A DNA stretch of 64,000 nucleotides. Source: Paenibacillus tundrae (GTDB taxonomy: Bacteria; Bacillota; Bacilli; Paenibacillales; Paenibacillaceae). The DNA is taken from assembly GCF_036884255.1 (NCBI RefSeq), contig NZ_CP145605.1:4836001-4900000 (forward strand), in the 5' to 3' direction. A program made the translations under genes and the position numbers. Position 1 is the first letter of the stretch. Each line of letters begins with the position of its first letter. Shown here piece after piece: positions 17,001-24,951 of this stretch. Below the pieces are notes generated by a model. The model made no database searches. It saw only the letters and a program-made list of their open reading frames with translations, and had not been told where the DNA came from.

Positions 17001-18172
17001 CTTACCGAACTTGAGTCAATAGGAGTCATTCTAAAGTCCTCTTCACGTATAGAAACTAACACAGGAACAGCAATGCCACGTGCCTGTAGTTCTTGTACTA
17101 GGATTATCCATTGTTGTTCTCCTGGATGGACATCTATGTACACGATTAGATTTCCAGTGTGCTTAGTAATACCTTTTAAAGCATTAGCTAAATTTTCTGC
17201 TTGCCTAGTAGAAGAGATTGAGCGTATGCAAAAAATTAATTGTTCTGGATAATGATCAAGTAAATAACGATAACAAAGAGTTGTTTTACCCTGCCCAGAA
17301 ACCCCTCTTATGATTACCGCTTTATTAGGTTCAATTTTAAGACTAATCTTGTCAATCCAATTTCGTCTACTTAAATCCAGTTTATTACGTACATGAGAGG
17401 GATGTGTAGATACACCTTGATCGAACTCAACTTTAAGCTGATTGTAACTTTTGTCTGTAACGATATCACATAGTCTTATTAAGGAATTGTTATATTCTTT
17501 GTAGTAACCGTCTATTGCAGAAATATCTCTGCCAATTTGGTGTATTTGCTCCTCCCATAACTTGAGACTAGTACTTCCTTTTTTATTTGATAGATCAGAA
17601 ACATATTGGATAAGCAATGAATAAGCAAGATCAGGAGCAGCCATCACTGGTACAAAGTCTTTTAACTGTTTTAATATTTGTTTTTGAAGATCTTCAATAT
17701 TTACTTTTTCAAACACTAAAGATGAGATTAACCATTTTGCTGATTCTAGTGTAAGATCGTGATTTTCAGTCAATTTTTTCAAAACTGATTTTTCACAACT
17801 AATTTCTCCATCTATTAATCCTTTTAATTCCTCTCCTAAATTATTAAAATAAACAACTCTTACTTTTGAAAAGGAATTATCTGCTTTATGTATGCTACAT
17901 ACTCTTTGATAAAATCCTTCTCCTCCGAGAGAAGATTTCGCGGAAGCTAAGGATGAGAGGGTTAAGTCCGATGAAATGTTTTTAATTTGTATTGCCTCTA
18001 TTATTTTCCCTTCATTTTTTATAACTAAATCTTCAATATCTTCTGGATAAAAGTCATAGTTCTGAGTATTAGACATTAAACGATAAGCGATGTACAACGT
18101 TTGTGAAGAGAACCCTCTCCAAGCTGCTTGAGCTCCTATATCTGATTTAGCAAATCCCTCATTGTCACTCAT
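14090..18172 (-). CDS. Avs-like protein: Cap4/DUF4297-type nuclease fused to STAND NTPase
   Basis: 1360 aa, unusually large. Residues about 10-210 resemble the Cap4/DUF4297 dsDNA nuclease: GAQAAWRGFSSQTLYIAYRL, then EDIEDLVI and EAIQIKN, giving a PD-(D/E)xK-like set with D48 and Q62-x-K64. Residues about 265-480 are a STAND P-loop NTPase: Walker A GVSGQGKT at 290-297, Walker B-like LIVYID at 342-347, sensor-like SIREEDF, and a helical segment with LHPQRALIVSEI. The last about 850 residues are helical without recognised motifs and would be the sensor. This layout matches the antiviral STAND (Avs) class, in which a phage protein bound by the C-terminus triggers oligomerisation and nuclease action. 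GAGGAG lies 9 nt before the ATG. The gene is about one-third G+C by eye, far below its neighbours, which points to transfer. No partner gene in the same operon. Confidence 0.78.
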   Translation of the reverse strand: MSDNEGFAKSDIGAQAAWRGFSSQTLYIAYRLMSNTQNYDFYPEDIEDLVIKNEGKIIEAIQIKNISSDLTLSSLASAKSSLGGEGFYQRVCSIHKADNSFSKVRVVYFNNLGEELKGLIDGEISCEKSVLKKLTENHDLTLESAKWLISSLVFEKVNIEDLQKQILKQLKDFVPVMAAPDLAYSLLIQYVSDLSNKKGSTSLKLWEEQIHQIGRDISAIDGYYKEYNNSLIRLCDIVTDKSYNQLKVEFDQGVSTHPSHVRNKLDLSRRNWIDKISLKIEPNKAVIIRGVSGQGKTTLCYRYLLDHYPEQLIFCIRSISSTRQAENLANALKGITKHTGNLIVYIDVHPGEQQWIILVQELQARGIAVPVLVSIREEDFRMTPIDSSSVSIQIIDLNLTMKEAMSIYQTIIDSSPHAYFRSFEEAWARFGGNGPLMEFVYLLTNNQTLKQRLRAQIENLLREGHPDSWFLLLQLVSFAGKIGCPLYIEHIKKVVGINNLFSAIQRFSNEYLIKSSDDNLFLESLHPQRALIVSEIIHEIIGEDSRRLLLLSLDCLDSKYYQYILMDYFSKNSYSKELVALISLKGQKDWIACAGLIKTMLWLDVKRYVETNQEAIQVIKNKYGIGWIKYMPVDISGYLRPNEFIIERINEDESRKEIETIKKLLTSLQIDYEATDLLAHNLKIPFNMPMYDKEWSQLGYSLFWLAKRGKKIDIPFSVDKIIDEMSTGDVKSKAEALRGLHEILNEELFTSARNTLSSRIIKDYCVINLDISESVVQCYFIPPVFNDYYKIGQAKSSKTNFNFFWRSKMTDLLDQVFPEKEYIEVKLIGTDLLRDIGIDAYDNESNINKKNRPNLWIMELNAWEQTRIDYLDRPDTWTQYVMHVDQIRKKSKELIYFTIDYLDFIYKKKRHDNLRWDRVVETLKEFKHVMNKEILLPKTAVDPYCLIREKMNLDLNAGNIDILNKLGIVSEFMEISINQYMNFEKGFYGTHRKLVYFYDQIAETIIARLKGDGLDHIKNSRLALINLFNAVKSLTIMQNEYESLFREYGTIEEILRKEETEGMLVLLNMWIHVVNHPIKGVSIAYAAREKYKQSNERIKRAFEVAFERIEGETVSIDQDLYVISKVEDLSDSSTIEDEYTRIVLTLRGALKSAIPYNSCRWILETKLSNIIFVPIYNGAPLSNGFLIPHYRLLDVEEELVSKPMFPIELPNEIFSYLDLEFVELEKWRLATGYLGIIRLLLTQYNHFIETALASNKLCEEGIAEYLKIFSAQFSQMLTEFIDNMKPSLKLLELVMDTEIFELVEIIQKALDEIGEIQESLSKLETVVNFERIIDPIIVCIILLQSHIIRGNQARISLNDL

Positions 18173-18350
18173 TTTATAGCTCTCCTCTACTATAATTGAA
18201 TTCTTTTAAACAATATTACCATTTTAAGTTTAGCTGAATACTCATTCCCTTTATACACCTTAATAGTACTAGATAATTTCCCCTTACAGTGATAACAATA
18301 AAAAAAACAGTAATTAACACTCTTGCCTCTTAGATTTCAAATATAGTTAA
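18173..18350. other. AT-rich spacer beside Avs-like gene
   Basis: Leader DNA of the Avs-like gene; no clear -35/-10 pair, repeat or attachment site recognised. Confidence 0.35.
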
Positions 18351-18566
18351 ATTCGTGTTATCCCCGGCACTTCAACAACCAGTCTTTTAGTTTCAAGCTT
18401 GGTAGTACTCCTGAAAACTATTGACCCTGAAATAGACGAAAAAGATCTTATGGCAATATTCAAAAAAACTTCAACTGATCTAGGTACAAAGGGAAGAGAT
18501 GATCATTATGGATTTGGACTTATAAATTTTCAAGATATAATTAAATATATAAATCAGTTCAACTAA
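18351..18566 (+). pseudogene. C-terminal remnant of a subtilisin-like (S8) peptidase
   Basis: About 72 codons open without a start, preceded by a stop codon. The translation starts just before the catalytic-serine motif of subtilases (PGTSTTSLLVSSLVVLLK) and ends in the family's typical closing pattern (KKTSTDLGTKGRDDHYGFGL, INFQDIIKYI). The N-terminal three quarters, with the catalytic Asp and His, are missing from the window, so this is a broken gene. It lies back to back with the Avs-like gene in the same AT-rich stretch. ATPase-S8 peptidase pairs occur in defence loci, so it may be the wreck of a neighbouring defence gene; that is inference. Confidence 0.65.
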
Positions 18567-18595
18567 ATTTAATTCCATCCCTAGGAGGATAACGA

Positions 18596-19024
18596 ATGAC
18601 AAAGTTGCGTTTTAGTTTAATCATAACTCTAATAACCCTTGCCTCAATATTACTCGTTGGCTGTAATGAGAAAGAAGCAGTTTCTCTTGATGATTTAATT
18701 AAGACGATGCAAGAATCAAGCCTAAATATTGAAGCCAATGATGATGATGTCACCTCAACGCATTATGCTTACGACCCAGACAGTAAGACGTTTTATTTCG
18801 GTCTACAATTTGAAGATGACGAACTTCCTTCGGAGGAACAACAACAGACGATCTATGAAAAGTTCCTCTCCAAAGCTTCTGAGGTTACCACGACTGGTGA
18901 CTGGAGAAAAGCTTTAGAGTCATATAACGTGACTTTTGAACAACTGTTATCTAATAACGATAAAAAGACGCTTGCTCTAAAGAAATCCAACTCTGACATC
19001 ATTGAACTCGTAGATACCAAATAA
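18596..19024 (+). CDS. Small lipoprotein of unknown function
   Basis: 142 aa. Signal peptide with lipobox (FSLIITLITLASILLVGC, Cys at residue 23), then a hydrophilic acidic domain (NIEANDDDVTSTHYAYDPDS, YFGLQFEDDELPSEEQQQTI). AGGAGG lies 7 nt before the ATG. Predicted to be attached to the outer face of the membrane. No family recognised. Single gene closed by the hairpin at 19030-19060. Confidence 0.75.
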   Translation: MTKLRFSLIITLITLASILLVGCNEKEAVSLDDLIKTMQESSLNIEANDDDVTSTHYAYDPDSKTFYFGLQFEDDELPSEEQQQTIYEKFLSKASEVTTTGDWRKALESYNVTFEQLLSNNDKKTLALKKSNSDIIELVDTK

Positions 19025-19029
19025 ACAAA

Positions 19030-19060
19030 AACAAGGAGCATTGCACAAGTGCTCCTTGTT
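19030..19060. terminator. Bidirectional terminator
   Basis: Stem ACAAGGAGCA / TGCTCCTTGT with A-run and T-run flanks, between the lipoprotein gene and the 3' end of the ABC-2 operon on the other strand. On the minus strand it is followed by TTTTTGTTT. Confidence 0.88.
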
Positions 19061-19158
19061 CATTTCTTCTATAAGAACTAGCTATATATTTTTCAATTTA
19101 CAAGTATGATCCTCTTTTAATGCTAAACTCACCCCAACTCCCTACTATCTTCTCTCCC

Positions 19159-19953
19159 CTACCCACCCGCACCTTGATACCTATTCACACTCGACATCCA
19201 TATCCGATAACCAAGGAAATAACATAGCGGACCCATGACAGGTACTAGCCACATCGTCCACGACGATAGAAGCGCGGTTTCCTTTGTTAGCAGAAATGCA
19301 GCCGGATAGAAATTGATAAATGCAAAGGGAATGACAAACGTTAACAGCACCTGGATAAAGGTACCGAATACCGGAAGTGGGTATGATACGAACTCCTTAA
19401 ATTTGAAAAATAAGGTGAACAGGAAGTTTGTTTTGACCCATACAAAGGATACAGCCCCGATCACGGACATGAATCCCGCCTGAATCATGGCACCGCCAAT
19501 AATACAGAGGATCAGGTACACCACTTCCACCCAGCTCAGACTCAGGTCTAACTTAAACAACGCCCACAGCAGCACAGACCCTGATATCGCCACATGCGCA
19601 AGGTAGCCCAGGTTAAATCCCCTACATACTAAGTAAAGATACGGATTCACGGGTTTAACCAGGATCGAATCAAACGTCCCATTCTTCACCTGACTCTCCA
19701 ATTCACGCATTTGTACAAATGAAAACGACGCTCCAAGTGCGTACGTGAACAGCCCCAGACTATATAAGAGCGCAATTTCTGGCCAGGTCCAGCCTGCCAA
19801 TGTATCGAATTTACGTAAGAACAGCCAAATAATAATATAGTCGCCAGTATAGTTGATGATTTGTGCAATCACGGCAAGCAAGAAATCCCCGCGATATTCC
19901 ATTCGTTCTTTGGTTAACAAATAGACTAATTTCCCGAACAATTTGAAAGTCAT
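19159..19953 (-). CDS. ABC-2 family exporter permease (second)
   Basis: 264 aa with six membrane segments. N-terminal amphipathic KLVYLLTKERMEYRGDFLLA is typical of this ABC-2 permease group; later segments include VVYLILCIIGGAMIQAGFMS and the conserved FINFYPAAFLL near residue 213. AGAGAGG lies 9 nt before the ATG. Third gene of the exporter operon, 19 nt after the other permease; the two permeases likely form a heterodimer with the ATPase encoded first. The substrate is unknown; related three-gene sets are often annotated as drug or lipid exporters. Confidence 0.88.
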   Translation of the reverse strand: MTFKLFGKLVYLLTKERMEYRGDFLLAVIAQIINYTGDYIIIWLFLRKFDTLAGWTWPEIALLYSLGLFTYALGASFSFVQMRELESQVKNGTFDSILVKPVNPYLYLVCRGFNLGYLAHVAISGSVLLWALFKLDLSLSWVEVVYLILCIIGGAMIQAGFMSVIGAVSFVWVKTNFLFTLFFKFKEFVSYPLPVFGTFIQVLLTFVIPFAFINFYPAAFLLTKETALLSSWTMWLVPVMGPLCYFLGYRIWMSSVNRYQGAGG

Positions 19954-19972
19954 TTAGATCAGCCTCTCTACT

Positions 19973-20761
19973 TTATCCACCTTGTACAACCAGACGTTTG
20001 ATCGCTCTATTCCATAACCAGCACACGAGGAGTGTGAGTCCGGCAATCCATGCCATACCTGTGAGAATCAACGTCGCTATTTCTTGAAGTGGGATCGCTC
20101 CCAAATAAACCGCAGCAGGAAGATATCCTAGATATAAGAAGGGTAAAGTTTTGGTAACGGTCACCCAAGAATCAGGAAAGAACCACAAGGGTAAAAAAGA
20201 GCCCGAGAAGATGGTAATGAGACCGCCCAACATCCAATTCAGAGCAAAATGATTCATTAGCCAGAATGCCAGTAAGGATATGAGATACCCTAGCAAGAAA
20301 GAGATCGCCAAGGCCAAGAGCAGCGCAATCAAGAATAATAACAGATGGGTCACAGAAGCTGGCGGAAGAAAACCAAAAAACACCCATGCAATGAGTAATG
20401 AAGGAATGGAGGTGAAAAGCAACTGGTACAACGAATTCCCTAGTCCTTCTGATAATAGGTGAAGCGGATAAGACATCGGTTTGATAAGTTCAGAAGCTAT
20501 GGAGCCTGTTTTGAGACTGTTATCTACCTTGGAACTAATTCCAGTAAGAAGTAAGGCAGCCAGAAGTGTGTTGATAATGCTATATGTAATCATCTGCTCT
20601 ACACCGATGCCTTCAATCGTCCCATTCCCTAATACAGCCTTCCATATTTCAGTCAGAATCAGAATAGCAACGAAATTCCCTAACAATCTTAGCCATACTT
20701 CAGAACGATACGAAAGTTGATTGGAGAATGTTTTTACCCCGAACATAATGTACGTTTTCAA
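19973..20761 (-). CDS. ABC-2 family exporter permease (first)
   Basis: 262 aa, six membrane segments (VEQMITYSIINTLLAALLLT; LLFTSIPSLLIAWVFFGFLP; LLLFLIALLLALAISFLLGY). Starts at TTG 20761, only 2 nt after the ATPase stop codon, with GAGGAG 9 nt upstream, so translation is coupled to the ATPase. Sequence-related to the following permease in overall layout but clearly diverged. Acts with the ATPase and second permease. Confidence 0.88.
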   Translation of the reverse strand: MKTYIMFGVKTFSNQLSYRSEVWLRLLGNFVAILILTEIWKAVLGNGTIEGIGVEQMITYSIINTLLAALLLTGISSKVDNSLKTGSIASELIKPMSYPLHLLSEGLGNSLYQLLFTSIPSLLIAWVFFGFLPPASVTHLLLFLIALLLALAISFLLGYLISLLAFWLMNHFALNWMLGGLITIFSGSFLPLWFFPDSWVTVTKTLPFLYLGYLPAAVYLGAIPLQEIATLILTGMAWIAGLTLLVCWLWNRAIKRLVVQGG

Positions 20762-20763
20762 CC

Positions 20764-21780
20764 TTAGGCTCTCCTCTCATGCGCATTCGCTCGATCTTCT
20801 TCCTCCAGCTTTTTATACAGCTTTCGAATGACTGAATCGATATCAACGCTTTCAATCGAGGCATCTTCAATGGCATGTTCACGTGCAATCTGATTCACGC
20901 AATCAAATACGGTTCTGTCGCTTTTTTCAAACAAATACGTTTTCCGTAATCCCTCGTTCTTTATTAATTGCATGCCCGGGATATCAATTGCTCCAGACTC
21001 TTCCCGGAAATCAATGATTACCTGACGCTGATCACCAAGCGTTCTGCGTAATTGTTCCACAGATCCGTCGTACACCATATTACCTTTGTTCACAACGATC
21101 ATTCGGTGACAGATCTCTTCAATATCCTTCATGTCATGCGTCGTCAGTACGATGGAGACCTTTTTCTCCTTATTAATCATTCTTAGAAACTCTCGGATCT
21201 GTTCTTTGGCCATGACATCTAGACCTATTGTCGGTTCGTCCAAGAATAAAATTTTAGGATCATGTAATAGAGCCATTGCGATCTCTACCCGCATTCTCTG
21301 CCCCAAACTTAACTGCCGGACTGGCTTCCCGACAAATGACGATAACGATAGAAGCTCGGAATACATAGTGAAATTTCGGTGATACGTATCGTCTGATAGC
21401 TTGTATATGTATTTATGAAGATCGAAGGAATCCTGAACGGGAAGATCCCACCACAACTGGCTTCGTTGTCCAAACACAACACCGATATGCTGTGAATTAT
21501 GTTGTCTATTCTCATGCGGGATCGAACCCAGCACGCTCAATTGTCCTGAGGTCGGAACCAATATACCCGTCATCATCTTGATCATCGTCGATTTCCCCGC
21601 ACCGTTTGGCCCTAGATATCCTACTGCTTCTCCTTCCTCGATTGAAAATGAGATATTGCGTACAGCTACCTCTTCCGTATACTGCCTCGTGACTAAGCTT
21701 CTCAAGGAACCGATCAGTCCCGGGAATCGCTTGTATTGCCGATACACTTTAGTGATACCGCTTACATCAATAATGCTCAT
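20764..21780 (-). CDS. ABC exporter ATP-binding protein
   Basis: 338 aa cytoplasmic ATPase. Walker A GPNGAGKST near residue 57, Q-loop FGQRSQLWWDLP, signature LSLGQRMRVEIA near 160, Walker B ILFLDEPTIGLD, H-loop TTHD. The C-terminal 80 residues are an extra domain (RQVIIDFREESG...) as in NatA/drug-exporter ATPases. GAGGTG lies 6 nt before the ATG. First gene of the exporter operon; a TetR-family regulator is divergent from it across 251 nt and is the likely controller. Confidence 0.92.
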   Translation of the reverse strand: MSIIDVSGITKVYRQYKRFPGLIGSLRSLVTRQYTEEVAVRNISFSIEEGEAVGYLGPNGAGKSTMIKMMTGILVPTSGQLSVLGSIPHENRQHNSQHIGVVFGQRSQLWWDLPVQDSFDLHKYIYKLSDDTYHRNFTMYSELLSLSSFVGKPVRQLSLGQRMRVEIAMALLHDPKILFLDEPTIGLDVMAKEQIREFLRMINKEKKVSIVLTTHDMKDIEEICHRMIVVNKGNMVYDGSVEQLRRTLGDQRQVIIDFREESGAIDIPGMQLIKNEGLRKTYLFEKSDRTVFDCVNQIAREHAIEDASIESVDIDSVIRKLYKKLEEEDRANAHERRA

Positions 21781-22031
21781 GAATCACACCTCGTCTGCTT
21801 CTTTAGGAGTCATGTAACAGAACTCAATTTATTACAATTTTCACCAATCAACTCTTTAGAAACATGTTAGCTTTTTGCTTATGAAATAAGTACCAACATT
21901 ATTAGATTATTTTTCATATCATAATTAGATATATGTTCTCAATTGCCTATTGGAAGTTCCATTTGACAACCTCTCCAAAAAGGTCTACCCTAATAACGAA
22001 TCATTCATTCACTATTAAGGAGTCGTTCCCG
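21781..22031. promoter_or_regulatory. Divergent control region of ABC exporter and TetR gene
   Basis: 251 nt AT-rich DNA. ATATC-N7-GATAT (about 21915-21931) is an inverted repeat that could bind a TetR dimer. TTGACA at about 21963 on the plus strand is a good -35, but only a poor -10 follows. Assignment is tentative. Confidence 0.35.
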
Positions 22032-22643
22032 ATGGTGCAAGCCAAGAAAGACGAAGTTAGGAAAGAGATTGAATACGCAGCGCTCAAAGTTTTCTTTGAG
22101 AAAGGCTATGTGGATGCCAAGATGAGTGATATTGCCAATGAGATTAACATTTCCGTGGGCAATATCTATACCTATTTTAAGAATAAGAAGGATCTATTCT
22201 ATGCGGTCGTGCCGCCAGATCTGGTGGATTATCTGAAGAAGGTGCTGGTGGAGACGATTCACTTTGATAACCAAACCTTGTTCGAAGAGACCGATAGCGA
22301 GCGTAAGTCTGCACTATTGCAGGAACAAGTGGATGTGTTACGGAAGTATCGGAATCAGATCGTCATTATCTTTGAGAAAAATAAAGGCACCATCTACACC
22401 AACGCCAAGAATGAACTTGTTGAGCTGATGATCGAGACCAAGAAGGCTTATCTCAAGAATCAATATAAACGGTATGAGATTGGCACTGAAGAAAACTTAA
22501 TCTTGCTCGATATTCTCGCCCACAACGTGATCGACATGAACCTGGACTTGTTAAAACGCGAGATGACTGAGGACAGCCGCAAACAGATATTTGAAGCGTT
22601 GTATGTATACAGACTCTACGGGATGAAGAGCTTGAACGAATAA
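22032..22643 (+). CDS. TetR-family transcriptional regulator
   Basis: 203 aa. N-terminal HTH: KKDEVRKEIEYAALKVFFEK, DAKMSDIANEINISVGNIYT, YFKNKKDLFYAV. The remainder is an all-helical ligand domain of the usual size. ATG 22032 is chosen because AAGGAGT lies 8 nt before it; the longer frame from 21933 covers promoter DNA. Divergent from the ABC-2 exporter and upstream of the amidohydrolase, so it may control either. Ligand unknown. Confidence 0.92.
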   Translation: MVQAKKDEVRKEIEYAALKVFFEKGYVDAKMSDIANEINISVGNIYTYFKNKKDLFYAVVPPDLVDYLKKVLVETIHFDNQTLFEETDSERKSALLQEQVDVLRKYRNQIVIIFEKNKGTIYTNAKNELVELMIETKKAYLKNQYKRYEIGTEENLILLDILAHNVIDMNLDLLKREMTEDSRKQIFEALYVYRLYGMKSLNE

Positions 22644-22689
22644 CAGCCCCTGACCTGTCATCTCCTATCCATGGGTAGAAAACAATACA

Positions 22690-22734
22690 AAGCGTGCAGA
22701 TTAGATCGATTTAACTTCATCTAGTTTGCACGTA
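22690..22734 (+). terminator. Weak hairpin after TetR gene
   Basis: CGTGCAGATTAGAT pairs imperfectly with ATCTAGTTTGCACG around a 10-nt loop. No T-run follows, so it may be an attenuator or processing site rather than a true terminator. Confidence 0.4.
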
Positions 22735-22777
22735 TAAAATCCATATCAGAAGTCACCCTATTTTTTTGAACGAAAAA

Positions 22778-22792
22778 TGAATTAATAATTCA
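22778..22792 (+). promoter_or_regulatory. 15-bp palindrome ahead of amidohydrolase gene
   Basis: TGAATTA-A-TAATTCA, perfect inverted repeat, 42 nt upstream of the ATG and just downstream of TTGAAC (22766-22771). Candidate operator. Confidence 0.35.
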
Positions 22793-22833
22793 CTTTTAAA
22801 CCAAACACCCTACTACCTAAGGAGGAACACAAC

Positions 22834-24162
22834 ATGAACACCGCTTATGCAATAAAAAACATTAATCTAATTCACGGAGATGCGAACCGTAATCTGCAAA
22901 AAAATATGACCCTTCTCGTCAATGAGCAAGGACTAATTCAGGATATCGGTCAAGATCATGAGCTACATATCCCAAGCCACTACAATACAATGGATCTCTC
23001 TGGAAAATATGTGATGCCAGGGCTCATTAACGCACATGTGCACCTGTTTGCTGATGGGAAACCGTTCAGTCTCTCGGTTAGTGAGGGTATGCTGCAGTTT
23101 GCCTATGATCGGATATTGAATACGACATTCGGTAGACGTATGTTGAAAAAACGAATGAAACGCAACGCGCTCACCGCACTTCATGCGGGGGTAACGACAA
23201 TGCGCAGTGTGGGAGAATTCTTTTACACCGATGTTCAACTTCGGGATGAGATTAATAACGGTGAATTTGTAGGCCCTAACCTACTTGTCTCGGGGTTCTT
23301 CTTAAGTGTGACGGGCGGGCATGGTGCTCCTTACCTGGCACTGGTGGGCGACTCGCCTTGGGAGGCACGGAGAAATGTACGAATCAATGTGAAGCACGGC
23401 GTCGATCTGATCAAAATCTGCGTCACAGGTGGTGTGACAGATGCCAAGATGGTTGGGGAGGCTGGTCGCCTACAGATGACGGTCGAGGAAGTTGCAGCGA
23501 TCTGCGATGAAGCACATAAGATTGGTATGCGGGTAGCAGCCCATGTGGAAAGCACGGAAGGTGTTCGAGTTGCGCTACAAGGTGGCGTCGATACGATTGA
23601 GCATGGTGCAGAGATGGACGACGAGATTATTCGTTTGTATCAAAATAACCCCAATGCCCTGCATGGTTACACCGCTCTGATTCCAACTTTGCAAGCCGGT
23701 TACCCCTCCGCTTCATTGGATACAAATGTGACCCAGGTTAGTCAAACGGTGAAGGAGAATTCCAGATTGATCTATGATTCTATGCTCCAAAGTATGAGAC
23801 AAGCAGTTGAGAACAATATCACGGTTGGGATTGGTACGGATGCCGCTATGCCTTTCGTGACTCATTATGATATGTGGAGAGAGATGGATCATTATATGAG
23901 ACGAACCAACCTGAGCAACAAGCACGTTATTGAAATGGTAACCCGTACAAATGCGAAAATCCTAGGCATTGACAAGGTCACAGGTACACTGGACATTGGC
24001 AAACAGGCTGATCTGATTGTGCTCGAACAGAGTCCGTTAGAGCAGATTGAAGCCTTGTCAGACATCTCGATGGTTATGGTCAAAGGTAATCTCATTGATA
24101 AGCCATCCGTCACTAGAATTCCAGAAGTTGACGCTGTTCTAGATTCTGTTTGGCTAAATTAG
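22834..24162 (+). CDS. Amidohydrolase-family metal-dependent hydrolase
   Basis: 442 aa cytosolic TIM-barrel hydrolase. Ligands in order: HxH in PGLINAHVHL (H68, H70), the Lys of DLIKICVTGG (possible carboxylated Lys), His in RVAAHVES, His in TIEHGAEMDD, and Asp in GIGTDAAMP. C-terminal LDIGKQADLIVLE closes the beta-sandwich. The sequence belongs with the imidazolonepropionase/prolidase-like branch that hydrolyses cyclic or peptide-like amides; the exact substrate is unknown. AAGGAGG lies 8-10 nt before the ATG. It follows the TetR gene on the same strand and may be controlled by it. Confidence 0.88.
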   Translation: MNTAYAIKNINLIHGDANRNLQKNMTLLVNEQGLIQDIGQDHELHIPSHYNTMDLSGKYVMPGLINAHVHLFADGKPFSLSVSEGMLQFAYDRILNTTFGRRMLKKRMKRNALTALHAGVTTMRSVGEFFYTDVQLRDEINNGEFVGPNLLVSGFFLSVTGGHGAPYLALVGDSPWEARRNVRINVKHGVDLIKICVTGGVTDAKMVGEAGRLQMTVEEVAAICDEAHKIGMRVAAHVESTEGVRVALQGGVDTIEHGAEMDDEIIRLYQNNPNALHGYTALIPTLQAGYPSASLDTNVTQVSQTVKENSRLIYDSMLQSMRQAVENNITVGIGTDAAMPFVTHYDMWREMDHYMRRTNLSNKHVIEMVTRTNAKILGIDKVTGTLDIGKQADLIVLEQSPLEQIEALSDISMVMVKGNLIDKPSVTRIPEVDAVLDSVWLN

Positions 24163-24181
24163 TCCCCTCTCCAGATCGGTG

Positions 24182-24781
24182 TTACAGCTTCATTCCGTAC
24201 TCGGCAAAAATAGCTGTAAATTTCTTATCAAATATCGCCCAGCGCTTTTGGTCTCCATACTTGGTATGGAGCTGCTGCAAATAATGTCTGGCCTCTTCCG
24301 TATCGCCGGTTTGCAATAGAAAGCGGAAGGTTTCGTCGCTTAAATGTAGTGCTGTCTTAGCCATATAATACTCTACTATATCTCTGGCGCTTGTTAGGGT
24401 GTACAGGAATGTCATCGCTTCTTCTAAATGCGCCAACAGCTCTCTCTTTAATAACTCTGGGTCAATCTCGGCTGTTAGGACATAATCATCTGGAGCGGAT
24501 GGAACCAATTCTCTAATTCGGCAGATAAAATGAGCTTTATTCTCCACAACGTTTGCCCCCGGCTGTCCGGATTGCAATTCGGCCAACTCAGTGGAATGGA
24601 CACTAATATTGATATAGAAACCGACACGATGAACCGTATTGAACTTTACTTTTTGAATGTTGAACTTGTAAACCAATGTTTCATCCGTTTTTTGAAAGTT
24701 TAGATCCTGCTTGGAGTACCCCTGTTTCGTAAAATAGGGTTTGATATCATTTTTAATCATTTCCTGAAAAAGCTTTTGCAT
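24182..24781 (-). CDS. DUF4304-family protein
   Basis: 199 aa. The N-terminus (LFQEMIKNDIKPYFTKQGYS, followed by FNIQKVKFNT and GFYINISVH) fits the DUF4304 pattern, a cytosolic family of unknown function often found in contact-dependent toxin/immunity neighbourhoods and as orphans. ATG 24781 is fixed by GGGGAGGG 6 nt upstream; the 12 extra residues of the longer frame are rejected. No toxin-like gene is adjacent. Convergent with the amidohydrolase gene, 19 nt apart. Confidence 0.7.
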   Translation of the reverse strand: MQKLFQEMIKNDIKPYFTKQGYSKQDLNFQKTDETLVYKFNIQKVKFNTVHRVGFYINISVHSTELAELQSGQPGANVVENKAHFICRIRELVPSAPDDYVLTAEIDPELLKRELLAHLEEAMTFLYTLTSARDIVEYYMAKTALHLSDETFRFLLQTGDTEEARHYLQQLHTKYGDQKRWAIFDKKFTAIFAEYGMKL

Positions 24782-24951
24782 AAATAGCCCTCCCCAGATG
24801 AAATTAGTAATGATCAAGTTCTGCTTACTCTGTCATAATACAACTATAGCAAGAAATGGATGAGTTCAACAAACAGACTCTCTCGGCAACTCTGGTGATG
24901 TATCTATATTTTATAATGGATTCTAACTCTACTTAACGGAGGTCAATATGC

